DNA of 64,000 nt from Saussurea involucrata. Lineage: Eukaryota > Streptophyta > Magnoliopsida > Asterales > Asteraceae. Shown one piece after another: positions 1-11,084 of this stretch (position 1 is the first letter of the stretch; each line of letters starts with the position of its first letter). Below the pieces are notes generated by a model. It did not search any database. It saw only the letters and a program-made list of their open reading frames with translations, and was not told the DNA's origin. The position numbers and the translations under genes are program-made. The stretch spans positions 183,817,784-183,881,783 of the forward strand of contig CM066320.1 of NCBI GenBank assembly GCA_033807775.1, written 5' to 3'.

Positions 1-41
1 AGCATGCATACACAACTTATATATATATATATAGGGTCAGC

Positions 42-866
42 GGTCAGGTTCAGGGGAAAACCTCAAAAAAACGAAAAACTAAGGAACACTTTGGTAGCCC
101 TCCATCTGGACGGTATGCCCTTGTGCATACATGTAATTTGTAACATGCACACGTGCATATATACACAGATGCATGATGCACTTGTGCATAAAACCAAAAA
201 AAACAACTTAACTTACTTGTATGCACAAGTGCATACCGTGTAGATGAAGGGTTATTAGGATGTTCTTCAAAAAAAAAAATTGAGGTTTTCTTTTGAACCT
301 CTCTCTCTCTATATATATATATATATATGTGTGTGTGTTTTATTTCATTTTCAAAGCAACATACATTTATTTTATAGATCAATGACTATTTCACATGGAA
401 AAAATGTATTTTATTTCTTCAATCTTAATATCAAATAGCATTGACTTTACCCAAATTAAACTGCTACTTTGTTGTGCACATGCTTAAAATAATCCTTGGG
501 TCCATCACTATGTATGCATGTTTTATGTATAACTTTTACATGCTAATAAATCATAGACGAAAATACATATTAAATAAAAACATATATTTTATCACGGATA
601 CTGATATTATGTTACTTAGCTTCGAAAGCTAAGTAAGACATTCATATCAAATCAAGTAGTACATGTTTTGTCCACATTATCTTTTCATCAAACAAAAATA
701 AAAACTGTGTTTAATTGTTGTTTGTTCAAAGTATATGTTACTTTAGTTTTGTTCATTACTTTAACCATTTCTTAAAGAGTTAAAGTTGTATTTTGAAAAA
801 ATAAATAGAATAAAATACAAATACACTTTAATCATACATCATTAATTTTCACTTAATTAGAATGAT
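42..866. repeat. ~830-bp direct repeat, copy 1
   Basis: This stretch recurs at 1484-2320 with only scattered substitutions and small length changes in simple repeats. Both copies begin at GGTCAGGTTCAGG and end at TTAGAATGAT, after which they diverge. It holds a MITE (46-300), a CT/TA/TG simple repeat (301-340) and about 520 bp of AT-rich sequence with no coding signal. The 617 bp between the copies carries a different, CCGG-rich element. It may be a tandem duplication or long terminal direct repeats; the ends are not TG...CA, so I do not call it an LTR. Confidence 0.8.
46..300. mobile_element. MITE with 19-bp terminal inverted repeats (copy 1)
   Basis: The left end AGGTTCAGGGGAAAACCTC is answered on the right by the inverse complement, ending GAACCT at 300. 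The interior is rich in self-complementary TGCACTTGTGCA-type words, so the unit could fold back along much of its length. The superfamily is not determined because clear target duplications are not visible. A second copy lies at 1488-1739. Confidence 0.65.
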
Positions 867-1483
867 ATGAGCGTTGAGCACCGTTTTCTCGCACCGAACC
901 GGGACCGAACCGGTACCGTACTGTACCCGAACCGATACCATGTATTCGGTTCGGTATTCGGTATTTCGGTATTCGGTACCGGAATTTTCCCGAAAAAACC
1001 CGAAACCGAAACGAATTTTTAAAAGCAAAGTTTTTTAAAAAAAAAATTAATTATGCTTATCATCTCCTAAATAAAGTTTATCTTGATTGTTGTTAACATT
1101 AATTATTATTGTTTCTTGATGTATATATAGAGATTGAAAAGTTGATAAACGAACAAAATGGAAAAACGAAAATCGTAAACGAATATCGAAGATTGTTCAA
1201 CTTTTGATTTGTTTTGAACTTTTTGATTGTTTGTGACTGGTTTTGAATCACATTTGAATCACTATGAAGGTATTTAGGTTTGCGATTGGTTTTGAGACGC
1301 ATTTGATACATTTTAAATTTTTCGGTCCTAAATGGTCCTAGTACCGATTTTCCCGTCCCGAAACCGAAACCGAACCGGTACCGTACTGATACATACGGTT
1401 CGGTTTTCGGTACCACTTTTTAGTCCCAAAAAATTTCGGTACCAACCGGTTCGGTACCGATCCAGTCCCGATCTCATCCCTAG
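867..1483. mobile_element. hAT-like non-autonomous element or MITE (CGGTTCGG-rich)
   Basis: Both ends are dense in CCGAACCGGTACCG and its complement, so each end is self-complementary and the ends pair with one another. The right end read in reverse, CTAGGGATGAGATCGGGAC, resembles termini of small hAT-type elements of eudicots. The AT-rich centre (about 1020-1320) has no coding content. No clean 8-bp target duplication was found, so boundaries are approximate. Confidence 0.5.
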
Positions 1484-1737
1484 GGTCAGGTTCAGGGGAA
1501 AACCTCAAAAAAACAAAAAACTAAGGAACACTTTGGTAGCCCTCCATCTGGACAGTATGCACTTGTGCATACATGTAATTTGTAACATGCACACGTGCAT
1601 ATATGCACAGATGCGTGATGCACTTGTGCATAAAACCAAAAAAAACGACTTAACTTACTTGTATGCACACGTGCATACCGTGTAGATGAAGGGTTATTAG
1701 GATGTTCTTCAGTTTTTTTTGAGGTTTTCCCTTGAAC

Positions 1738-1785
<48 letters not shown>

Positions 1786-2320
1786 TTTATTTCATTTTCA
1801 AAGCAACATTCATTTATTTTATAGATCAATGACTATTTCATATGGAAAAAATGTATTTTATTTCTTCAATCTTTATATCAAATAGCATTGACTTTACCCA
1901 AATTAAACTGCTACTTTGTAGTGTACATGCTTAAAATAATCCTTGGGTCCATCACTATGTAATATGTATGCATGTTTTATGTATAACTTTTACATGCTTA
2001 TAAATCATAGACGAAAATACATATTAAATAAAAACATATATTTTATCACGGATACTGATATTATGTTACTTAGCTTCGAAAGCTAAGTAAGACATTCATA
2101 TCAAATCAAGTAGTACATGTTTTGTCCACATTATCTTTCCATCAAACAAAAATAAAAACCGTGTTTAATTGTTGTTTGTTCAAAGTATATGTTACTTTAG
2201 TTTTGTTCATTACTTTAACCATTTCTTAAAGAGTTAAAGTTGTATTTTGAAAAAATAAATAGAATAAAATACAAATACACTTTAATCATACATCATTAAT
2301 TTTCACTTAATTAGAATGAT
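1484..2320. repeat. ~830-bp direct repeat, copy 2
   Basis: This is the second copy of the unit at 42-866, including a MITE at 1488-1739 (18 of 19 TIR bases paired) and the following CT/TA/TG simple repeat (about 1740-1790). The simple repeat is slightly longer than in copy 1. No open reading frame of note. Confidence 0.8.
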
Positions 2321-2343
2321 GTTACTTGCAATAAATAATCAGG

Positions 2344-2728
2344 AGGCGTTTGGTTTATTTTAAGGAATGAAAATAACAATGAGGGAGAATGAGAATAACA
2401 ATGAGGGAGAATGAGCATTCTATTGATGATATTTGGTTAAACATATATAATTGATAAAAAAAATATTGTATATAACATTTTTAATACAAATATATAACGT
2501 CCAACGTGAAAATAAAAAATATTTTCCATTCAACATCGAGAAATAAAAGGAAGCATGAGAAAAAATGACTGGGCGGGAATAAAATTTCCATTCCCCCCAA
2601 TTTGGTCAGAAATGAAAATTAATGGGTTTGAGGTAATGGGCCCATTATATTATATCAAACCAAACAATAACTTTTTATTATCATTTTCATTCCTTACCCC
2701 TCAATACCCCCAACAAAACACCCCCAAT
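2344..2728. mobile_element. MITE with GGCGTTTGGTT-type ends
   Basis: The left arm GGCGTTTGGTTTATTTTAAG followed by GAATGAAAATAA is mirrored at the right by ATCATTTTCATTCCTTA and AACAAAACACCCCC. The left side contains a 22-bp tandem duplication (about 2371-2415, AATAACAATGAGGGAGAATG). The interior is AT-rich and non-coding. The remainder to about 2960 is AT-rich with a short TA repeat near 2825 and nothing recognisable. Confidence 0.5.
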
Positions 2729-3204
2729 AGTAAAATAGAAATAACATTTTATTTTCTTAACATCATTTTATTGTCTTGAATCAACTCCTTATGTGATTTA
2801 ATTGATTAAAACTTGAAATACATATATATATATGTGGAGAGTGAGAGATATTCAATTGAAAAACTACTTTTCTTTATATAGAGGGGGTGACCCCTCCGAT
2901 CAAGAAAAAAAGACTATGTTCGGAAAGAGGAGGACTCAATGATTATTCGTTCGCCGAAACCAGAAGTAAAAATTTTGGTAATTTTAAAAAATTTAAGTTT
3001 TTTGACAGAAAAATAAAACTAAGGCAACACTCGGGTGGAAGCTAAACCGAAGCAACCACTAGAAAAGATCAAAACTCAAAGCAATAGAGAGAGAAGAAGA
3101 AAAAAGAAGAGGGAAAGAGGGAGAGAAGACCAACCACTAGGGAAGGTTCCAAACATGTCAAGCATAAGTAACATTAGGGAGAAAGATTCAAAGTCAAGCT
3201 AAGA

Positions 3205-4227
3205 TGTCAAGACCAAACATCATTAGAGACTGTTTTAACCATTGTATAATGCGATCTTATCTTATTATTGAAAATACGATTATTCCTTTCATTCCACAAG
3301 TAGTAGACAGTCTCAACCAACACTAATTTGCGAATAATAGACCATATGCTCTTGCCTTTGGTGGCCGACTGGAGAATTCTGATAATGTTCGTCCAGTTGT
3401 CTGGGACATTAGGGAGGTTCAACTTCGGGTTGAGGTCAAGCCAAACCCTCTTGCTCTTGGGGAAGGTACACTCGAAGAATAGATGATTATGTGAATCAGG
3501 CACATTTTGATAGAAACCACACGATAGATTTGAATAGGCCTCCCACGAGCGGAGTTTATCATGTGTTTTGAGATGCCACTGCATAGAAACCCAGAGAAGG
3601 AAAGCATGTCTGGGAATATTCTGCGAGAACCAGACCATGTGATGCCAGACAGTCTCAGGCTCATTGGGGCGGATGTTGAACCAAACATCATGCACCGAGA
3701 AAAAAGTAATGTTTCCATCCCATTTTCTCTAAAGGAGTTTACCAGGAATATTGGGGGAGAGAACCGTGGGAGTAAGACTACCAAGGGGGAAGTATGGTTG
3801 TCCTGCATCTGAGGACAAACCCAACTGCCATTATGAATAATGTCTATGACCCTAGCATTCAGAGAGAGGTTCACATTAAGGATGTTGCGAGGGGTTATAG
3901 ACCTATAAAGAGGACCATCATGGTTCCAGTTATCAAACCAGGCATAGGTGGTCACACCATCACCAATCTGAGAGACAATGTAGTCTCGAATCTTATCCCA
4001 CATACCTAGGATTTTCTTCCAACCCCATCTGACATGACTGCGGATAGGGGCATCCCAAAAGTTACGATCTTTAAGCTTGTAAGAGTGAATCCATTTAACC
4101 CATAGAGAATCCTTATTGGTAAGGATTCTCGACGTGTGGGAGGACATGAAAGCAAGATCCCAATTGGAAAGACTCTTGATACCAAGACCGCCTTGAGACT
4201 TGGGAAGGCAGACAGTCTTCCAACATC
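3205..4227 (-). pseudogene. LINE (L1-type) 3' part: end of reverse transcriptase and zf-RVT region
   Basis: Read on the minus strand, this is the 3' half of a plant non-LTR retrotransposon ORF2. The phrase CLPKSQGGLGIKS begins just inside the left-hand junction, and a C-terminal segment follows containing WHHMVWFSQNIPRHAFLLW and FFECTFPKSKRVW, which is the zinc-binding reverse-transcriptase tail (zf-RVT). The reading frame is shifted within about 3420-3700, where two overlapping frames each carry part of the protein, so it is not functional. It continues the LINE piece at 35074-36260; the two were one element before LTR E inserted. About 40 codons expected between the pieces are absent. The 3' untranslated part probably extends leftward to about 2960, but no clear poly(A) end was seen. 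Confidence 0.8.
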
Positions 4228-6247
4228 TGTAATTTTGGATAAGTACAATTTCAAGTTAGTGCACCAAAAATATCTTTTTAAAGAAATAGAGGAAGTATGA
4301 TTTTGGTTTTAAATCCTAGGTTTTATAGTCTTGTTGGATGGAGAGATCAAATACGAGTCCAACGGTTCTTTCCGGAGCTAAAACGAAGAAGTTATGCCCA
4401 AAACAACTTTCAGTACAACCTCGGCTAAAGTGCCCGTGAAAGTGACAATTGTCACAATCGCATGTCACTCTCGCCGATTTTGTACCGAGCGTGCCCAGCA
4501 AAAGTGACAATTGTCACTCTCGCACCCAGTTTAGCCGACGGGCACCTGGAGTATAAAAACGCGATTTTCCCCATTTTCCTCATTTTCACTTCACCCACTT
4601 CATTTTTCTCTCCCAAGAACCGAACCCTAACCTCCTGAACCATGTTTTTTTAGCCTCTTGGTGCTTTTTCTTGTGGTGTAAGGTGATCCTTCTCAATCTA
4701 TAAGACATTTGGTAGCAAGATGTGTTAAACTCACCCACTCATCTCATTTGAAGGTTCCAACTTTTAGGGTTCACCAAACCCCCATCTAAATCCTTTCCTA
4801 CCTTATGAAGAAATGAAGATTGAAGTTCATCTTAGCAACCCTAGAGGTGCTTTGTTGGTGGATTCAAGTTGTGGGTAAGGTAATCTCCTATTTTCTTCAC
4901 CTAAGAAATTAGGGTTTTGGCTTAATGGTGATGTGGCGTGTATAATGTTTGGGGAACGGTTTTAAGTGCTTGAATGTGAGTATTTATGGTTGGAAAACTT
5001 GTGGATCTAGGTTTTTGGAAGATTTGGCTTGAAGATCCAAGTTTCTTCAAAGTAGCTCAAGTTTGGGGGAAATCTATATTTAGCCTAAATCTAGCAAGGT
5101 GAGTTCAAGTTGTTTTGTGAAAACGTTGTACATGCCAAAAATGTCCACTTTCAAGTGTTTATGTGTTTTTCATGAAAATTATCTATGGTTGCGTGTCATT
5201 TGGTGAGTTTTGACTATTTGAAGTGTTTAACCTTGAAAATATTATAAGACATCCACATTGGGATTTTCGAGTAATTTGATCAATACATCTCAAGAAAAAG
5301 TGTTTTGAAAGTTTTGTATAAATGGGAGTCTTTGGTGAAAAGACACTTTAGTGTTGTTGGAAAAATGCATATTTATTGTTATGGGTCATTTGTATACATA
5401 TATAGTTATGGCTTGTGTGGAAAATGATTCGACCGAATATATGATAGGATTGTGGATTTATCATATCTTGGAGGTATGTGTTTGCATATATGTCATTTAA
5501 ACGCATTTTATCGTATTAGTGGTCTTTATTGTTGGTCAATTGTATTGTTGAGCCTTTGGCTCATAATTGACTCAAGTGAGTCTTGAGGACCTTGGTCCAA
5601 TGTAAACTACTCTATATTGAGTTTGAGATTCTATGCGATGAGTCATAAATTATTATTTGATTTCATGTGTTAAAGATGTTGGACATTCCTTTGTGAGTCA
5701 TGTAATTGTTAGACTATAATGCATTGGATGCATAGGCATATGAGTCGGTCTTGTTTATGGGGTCGCATGGGTATTGCGGGGTTGGACTCCGGGACTCATG
5801 TTTATGACCTTAAACACTCCAAGTGGACACTAGGAGGGTTGAGTCTGGAAGTGATACCTTGGAGGTAAGTACTAGGACCTTCGCCGCTGAGGTAATCCCT
5901 TGGAGGTAGTCCTACAGTGTGCCGAGCCTTGTGGTGGAAGTCCTGGGGATGGACACTAACGTCAACTGTCTCTTGAGGTGGAACTTGTCGAGAAATCATA
6001 GGAACACTTGGACATATAGTCAAGAAGTGTTATACGATTAACATTGTACGGGTGGTATACTTATGTGTTCCCTCCACCCTCGATGGATACCGGTCTCCCC
6101 CATTGTTGTCAATATTATTTTGAATGTTGTGATGTGCATGTTTTAATTACCGTTGAACCTTGTGCGAGTAATTACAAGTATTGACTTTAATATTGGAACA
6201 CATCCACGTATATTAAGGTTTGTTTGAATGATTACTCCTACGCTCGG
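4228..6247 (+). mobile_element. LTR E, part 1 (apparent solo LTR, ~2.76 kb, split)
   Basis: The unit starts TGTAATTTTGG right at the LINE junction and, after removing nested insertions, ends GGGTGTTACA at 35073. It thus has the TG...CA form of an LTR and no internal domain. A TATA-like box lies at 4552-4558. There are no ORFs of note. GT-rich donor-like sites occur (AAGGTGAGTTC near 5097). The part after Athila contains AACTCACTAGG (26711), a motif shared with the chromovirus LTRs in this window. Expected target duplications do not match (ACATC on the left, GCATG on the right). Confidence 0.65.
4441..4558 (+). promoter_or_regulatory. LTR E putative core promoter: twin palindromes and TATA box
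   Basis: TATAAAAA lies at 4552-4558. Upstream are two copies of the palindrome AGTGACAATTGTCAC(T) at 4441-4455 and 4503-4518, about 62 bp apart, within a GTGCCCGT...ACGGGCAC inverted arrangement (4430-4545). Position and symmetry suggest transcription-factor sites of the LTR promoter. That role is an inference. Confidence 0.45.
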
Positions 6248-7835
6248 TGATAACTCTATTTTTAAAGTTATTATTTCCTTTTATTTTCTATTTTATTTCG
6301 TCAATTTTAGCCATTTCACTTCTCAAAACCCCCATTCTTGGTACATTTCACGAAAAAGAGCAAAAAGAGTGAACCATAGTCTTTAATAAATTATTTGGTG
6401 GAATTTGGGTGTTTTTCACGTTTTATCCGCAGGGACTTGCGTTCCCCACTCCGGATCCCACTATCGAGCGTTACAAAAAGACAAAAGACAAAGAAACTCC
6501 TAGTTGGGATGTAATTATTCTGGAGAATGGAAGGTTCATTTGGATGAGATAAAGACTGGAGAAGTACAAGGCATCTTGCTTTTAGATGGCATCAAGTACA
6601 CCTAGTGTACTTTGAAGTTGACTTGGTGAAAGGGTCCATTGGGTAAAAGAGCTATAACATGGTGGATAAAAGGATTGTTCAAGGAGCTGATTTCTATCAT
6701 GATTCTGCAGTCCTTACCCTTTAGACATACCCAGTTTTGTGTAATACCTAACCCTTTCTCCTAGTATAAAAAGGAGGTGTTGGGTGACATTTATTACATG
6801 CTTAATTTTTAGAATCTCTCAACTACTACATTAGTATTAGCTTTAGTTCTCTCATTTACTACAGTAGTTAACTTTAAATTTCTGTATTTTACATTCTTAG
6901 TATAATTTGTAGTTCGAAGTACACAGTGACAGGGACGAATTCTCGTTCCCCACTGTGGGTTCAATTCAAGTCACTTTCAGTTTAATTATGTGCAACTTCT
7001 ACTCTTTTGTTTTCTTTACTTCAGAAATGTTAGGCTAAACATCCCTTGGGATGTAGGAAAGAGAAGTACCTGGATTTTATTAAAAATGCTTAAGTAATCT
7101 TCATATTTGGAATATTTATTGTTTTGGTCATTCACTCTCGATTATTACCCAAGGATGCGAACAAGCCGATCACTTGCAAGGATCTAAAGTCTAGTTCTTA
7201 ACTTAGAAATAAGTAGAACGTAGTGACACGAGCTTGAATGATGCTAGGGGATTCGAAAGAATTCTTATGACACTTACGAAAGTGAGGTCGGCACAGTGAG
7301 CTAATCTCAACCCACTGGAGTAGTAGGCAAGCTAGTTGGTGTATTTAAAACACTTAGAGTATTTGTCTCTACACATTCCATCGTGTCCTGAAAAGGTCCA
7401 TTTTGAGATCACCATTGACAAAACAACAAGTACTAAGAGTATGGGATTTTTGCTTAAAGGTGTGAGTATTTTGTAACCGGGATTTTCTAGCGAAAATGCC
7501 TACCTCAAGTACAAGGATCACTTTTTAGGATCAGGTATTTAGTATAAAATATAGGGAAAATCTAACCTACATTCCTCTTTTTAAATCTTAAGTAAATCGT
7601 TAAAAATAGCATTTCACCAAACAAACCAAAATATTGCTTCTTCTGTTATTGAAACCTGTAAAAGGAGCTCATGAGAACCGTATTGTCTTGATTGCCCAGT
7701 TTCTGTGGATTTGATTCTGGTATTTTACCAACTATTACTTTCTGTGACGATCATAGTGGACAGTGTACACTTGCACTTCCCACTGTGAACAGTTTGCAAC
7801 CCACTGCGATTAAAACACATATCTCGCACGTACCA
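6248..7835 (+). mobile_element. Athila-type retrotransposon, left LTR (1588 bp)
   Basis: It begins TGATAACTC and ends GTACCA, and aligns without gaps to the right LTR at 24728-26315 (also 1588 bp) with about 28 differences by eye (~1.8%). The flanks are CTCGG (6243-6247) and CTTGG (26316-26320), a 5-bp target duplication with one change. A TATA-like box TATAAAAA is at 6765-6772. The LTR carries several CCCACTGTGGG-type words (for example 6948-6959 and 7779-7787) that recur through the element. Confidence 0.92.
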
Positions 7836-7841
7836 AGTTTT

Positions 7842-7860
7842 TGGTGCCGTTGCCGGGGAC
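7842..7860 (+). other. Athila primer-binding site (tRNA-Asp type)
   Basis: TGGTGCCGTTGCCGGGGAC lies seven bases downstream of the left LTR. It matches the complement of the 3' end of plant tRNA-Asp with one mismatch, the primer known for Athila elements. Confidence 0.85.
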
Positions 7861-7938
7861 TGGCGTGATTGTAAATCTCAAGACATTAGTTTTTGTTCGA
7901 GCCCGAGTAACTCGTTTTTTCTAAGTTGTTCGTGTTGC

Positions 7939-9363
7939 ATGCCACGACAACAACACGGACCTTTGTTACCAATCGATCCTGAAATAGAGCACACTTTTCG
8001 AAGAAGACGCAAAAACGAAAATACAAATCGACAACCCCCTGTGATCCCCACTGTGAACATGGCAGAAATACCACCACCTATAGTGGAGACCACAATGACG
8101 ATTGTCGATAGCAAAGATCAAAAAATACGGGACTATGCTACTTCCGGAGTTGGTGATTTAAGCTCCGGGATTTTAAGACCCAACATTGTTGAAACTCATT
8201 TTGAACTCAAACCGGTGATGTTTCAAATGATCCAAGCCATGGGTCAGTTTGGAGGATCACCATCTGAGGATCCACACTCGCACTTAAAATCTTTTTTGGA
8301 AATGACTGATTCCTTTCAATTACAAGGTGTGAGTGATGAAGCGTTAAGACTAAGGCTTTTCCCTTTTTCGCTAAGGGATAAGGAAAAGTCATGGCTGAAC
8401 TCGCATGCACCTCACTCGATAACCACTTGGCAAGAACTTGCTGATAAATTTTTGCAAAAATACTTTCCTCCCACGAGGAATGTAAGATTTCGAAATGATA
8501 TCATTTTGTTTAGGCAAGAAGAAGATGAGGTTGTTTCGGATGCATGGGAACGATTTAAAGATTTACTTCGAAAGTGCCCACATCATGGCATCCCACATTG
8601 TATCCAATTGGAGACCTTTTACAATGGTCTTTCCAATGCAGCAAAAATCATATTAGACGCAACAGCCGGTGGTACATTCACAAGTAAAACTTACAATGAA
8701 GGATATCAAATCTTAGAAAAAGTGTCCAACAACAATACCGAGTGGTCCAATCCTAGAGCAATAATACCAAAGACCAACACCATCGATTCCGAAGCACTCA
8801 AAACCATGAACGCGCAGTTAGTGGCCTTAACCAAATTAGTTTTGAACCAAAATAGAGGCCAAGTCAATTCCGTAACACATCTCCCTGAAAACTGTTCCCT
8901 CTGTGGAGAAGAACATGTTTTTGATTATTGCCCAGCAAATCCCGAGTCCGTTAATGTTATAGGAACCAATCCAAGGAACAACCCGTACTCGCAGACTTAT
9001 AATCCAGGTTGGAGAAATCATCCGAATTTCTCTTGGGCTGGTAATCAAGGACTCCAACCCCACGGGGCGAGTCATGTCCAACAAAGACCACACAACCCCC
9101 CTGAATTTCAGCAACATCACAGTGGGCAGAACTCACAGAACTTTCACCAAGGACAGTCCTCACAACAGTTCCAACCGCGAGGAACTCAAGCCGCTGAGGT
9201 TCAACCATCACTTGAATCAATTCTCAAAGGTTTCATGAATCAAACTGAAGCAGCCATTAGGAACATAGAGACTCAAGTAGGACAACTAGCCGTCGAAGTT
9301 AAGAATAGACCACCAGGGACGTTACCTAGTGACACCGAACACGCTAAGGTGATAGGAAAATAG
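7939..9363 (+). pseudogene. Athila gag polyprotein, N-terminal part (474 aa, ends at a premature TAG)
   Basis: The reading frame begins with a basic, proline-containing N-terminus. A retrotransposon gag core follows at about residues 110-215 (DPHSHLKSFLEM, RLFPFSLRDKEKSWL, FLQKYFPPTRNVRFRNDI). A zinc-knuckle-like CSLCGEEHVFDYC lies near residues 312-326, and a Q/H/N-rich tail follows. The gene stops at TAG (9361-9363), but the frame continues with ITLRSGKDL, typical of the Athila gag-protease linker, up to the chromovirus insertion at 9560. So the stop is a mutation within a longer gag-pol. Capsid and RNA packaging are the family role. Words of the CCCACTGTG motif lie in the coding sequence (8046-8055, 9454-9464, 9487-9500). 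Confidence 0.85.
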
Positions 9364-9559
9364 CATGTCAAGTCCATAACACTTAGGAGTGGAAAGGATC
9401 TGAAAGATATCGTTTTCGAATCTGATGATTCGCCTCAAATACCCAATGTGGTTCCCACAGTGGGCACTCCTCAAGTCACTGTCATTCCCATAGTGGGGAC
9501 CGACATCCCTGAGGTTCCCACTTTTGGACCTATTCCAAAACCTACTATTCCAAAGCCAA
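9364..9559 (+). pseudogene. Athila gag-pol linker up to the nested insertion
   Basis: The gag frame continues after the TAG as a proline- and valine-rich linker (PTIPKP just before the junction) and resumes after element A at 17409 with IPQKTQIDP. The insertion duplicated GCCAA (9555-9559 and 17409-17413), an exact 5-bp target duplication, so the coding sequence can be followed across the empty site. Confidence 0.8.
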
Positions 9560-11064
9560 TGTAATACCCCGGGTAAGTCCGTTAGATAATTTAACTGTAA
9601 GATATGATGTTTAGGGTAATTTTGGGGTAAATCATAAGATTAGGAGTGTTTGGGTCATTAATGAGAAGTTCAAGGTTGAAATAGTAAATATAGAATTTAT
9701 ATACACCTTAAGATATTCAGATGTAGCTTATTGTTCTAAAATAGAAAGAGTGTGTGTGTGCGAGAGTCTGGAGGCGAAAAGAAAGCAGTGAACGAAACCT
9801 ACGGTCAGAGCATCAATCAATTGGGTTGGATTCGATTTTGAGGTAAGCTCTTTTGTATTTTGTGTATGTAATCAGTAATATAAGATATCTATCGGTTTAG
9901 AAGTTACGATTTCAGTGATTGGTATTGATTTCTTCGAATTTAGGATAGGTGAAACCGACTGTGTTCTTAGACTCCCGATATAGTCGACTCCCGGGGGAGT
10001 CTCGGTACTGTCGACTCCGGTAGTGTAAATCCCGGTGTAGTGAACTCCCGGTAGTGTAAGTCCCGGTGTAGTGAACTCCCGGTATTATCGACTCCCGGTA
10101 ATATAGAGTACCGGTATTGTCGAGTCCCGATAGAGTCAAGTACCGGTTTATGGTGCCCCGGTACTGAGAAGTCCCGGTACCCTGTAGTCCCGGTAGTGGG
10201 TTAAGTGCAGTGTGTGTTGGACAGTTGAGAACAGGAACTGGTAGACTTTATATGTTTGGCTAGTAAAGCGGTGTATGTGTTTTAAATTGATGCAGATACT
10301 TTGAAGTTGAGGTGAAAGATAGAATCAATTGAAAGAAGATTTCAATGCGTGTTTGGATAAACAAAACAGGTGAGTTTTACTTTAAAAACGTTTTTAACTG
10401 GAATACGTATATGTGTGATTTGGGAATGTAATAGTTGATGACTATGTGTTTTTATCTGAATTATAATATATTGAGGTATTATATTTACATGAGTATTATA
10501 AGGTGTTATAATACGTTGGCCAGATTTAGGACCGGTGTGTTTGGCTATAGAATTCGTATAGCGTTGTTTGGCTGTAGATGTTGTACAGCGTTGTATGTTA
10601 TTAGTTGGCTTGCTACCAACTAATATGGCCAGGAGGAATGAGAAGGTACATGATATGTGAGTTTGATTAGATATATATGATTGTGTCGCGTGATTTATAT
10701 GAATGAAGTTTGTATAAATGGTTTGTAAACTAACAGGGATTTTTCTCACTTAGACCACAAGGTCTAACCCTCATTTTTGTTTTAAAATATGTATTCCAGG
10801 TGGCGGATCGGGTAAGGGCAAGTAATTAGAGTAATCGAGGCATGGCTTTTGAGAAGGGATATATGTTGAAGAATTTGGCATGTTTAGCAGTTGTATTATA
10901 ATGGTTAAATGTTATGTATGTATTTAGTATGAAGTTTATAGTAGAATGACTTCTTCTGATTGTAAAGGACTACGGGACCGTAATTGTAATATGATGTTCG
11001 TTTGTTATGTCAATGTTATGCTACATATGTGAGTTGTTGTGTATATGGGATTTGGGTTGTTACA
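9560..11064 (+). mobile_element. Chromovirus A, left LTR (1505 bp)
   Basis: It starts TGTAATACCCCGGG and ends GGGTTGTTACA. The right LTR (15933-17408, 1476 bp) differs by about 20 substitutions (~1.4%) and lacks one ~30-bp repeat unit in a CCCGGTA-rich array (about 9969-10196). Splice-like sites are GAG|GTAAGC (9842/9843), TGCAG (ends 10295), CAG|GTGAGT (10369/10370) and ATTCCAG (ends 10799). A hairpin AGACC-ACAA-GGTCT lies at 10752-10765. A TATATA sequence near 9699 may be the core promoter. Confidence 0.93.
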
Positions 11065-11066
11065 AA

Positions 11067-11084
11067 TGGTATCAGAGCCTTAGT
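11067..11084 (+). other. Chromovirus A primer-binding site (initiator tRNA-Met)
   Basis: TGGTATCAGAGCC starts two bases after the LTR and equals the complement of the plant initiator tRNA-Met 3' end. The same site is present in A' (28533) and B (40978). Confidence 0.92.

Noticed and set aside
42..2320. Reading the 830-bp direct repeats as LTRs of a TRIM
   Set aside because: Ends lack TG...CA, there is no primer-binding site after copy 1 and no purine tract before copy 2.
9912..10139. ORF over the CCCGGTA array of LTR A (and at 16246-16482)
   Set aside because: The repetitive peptide simply reflects the DNA array; position is within an LTR.
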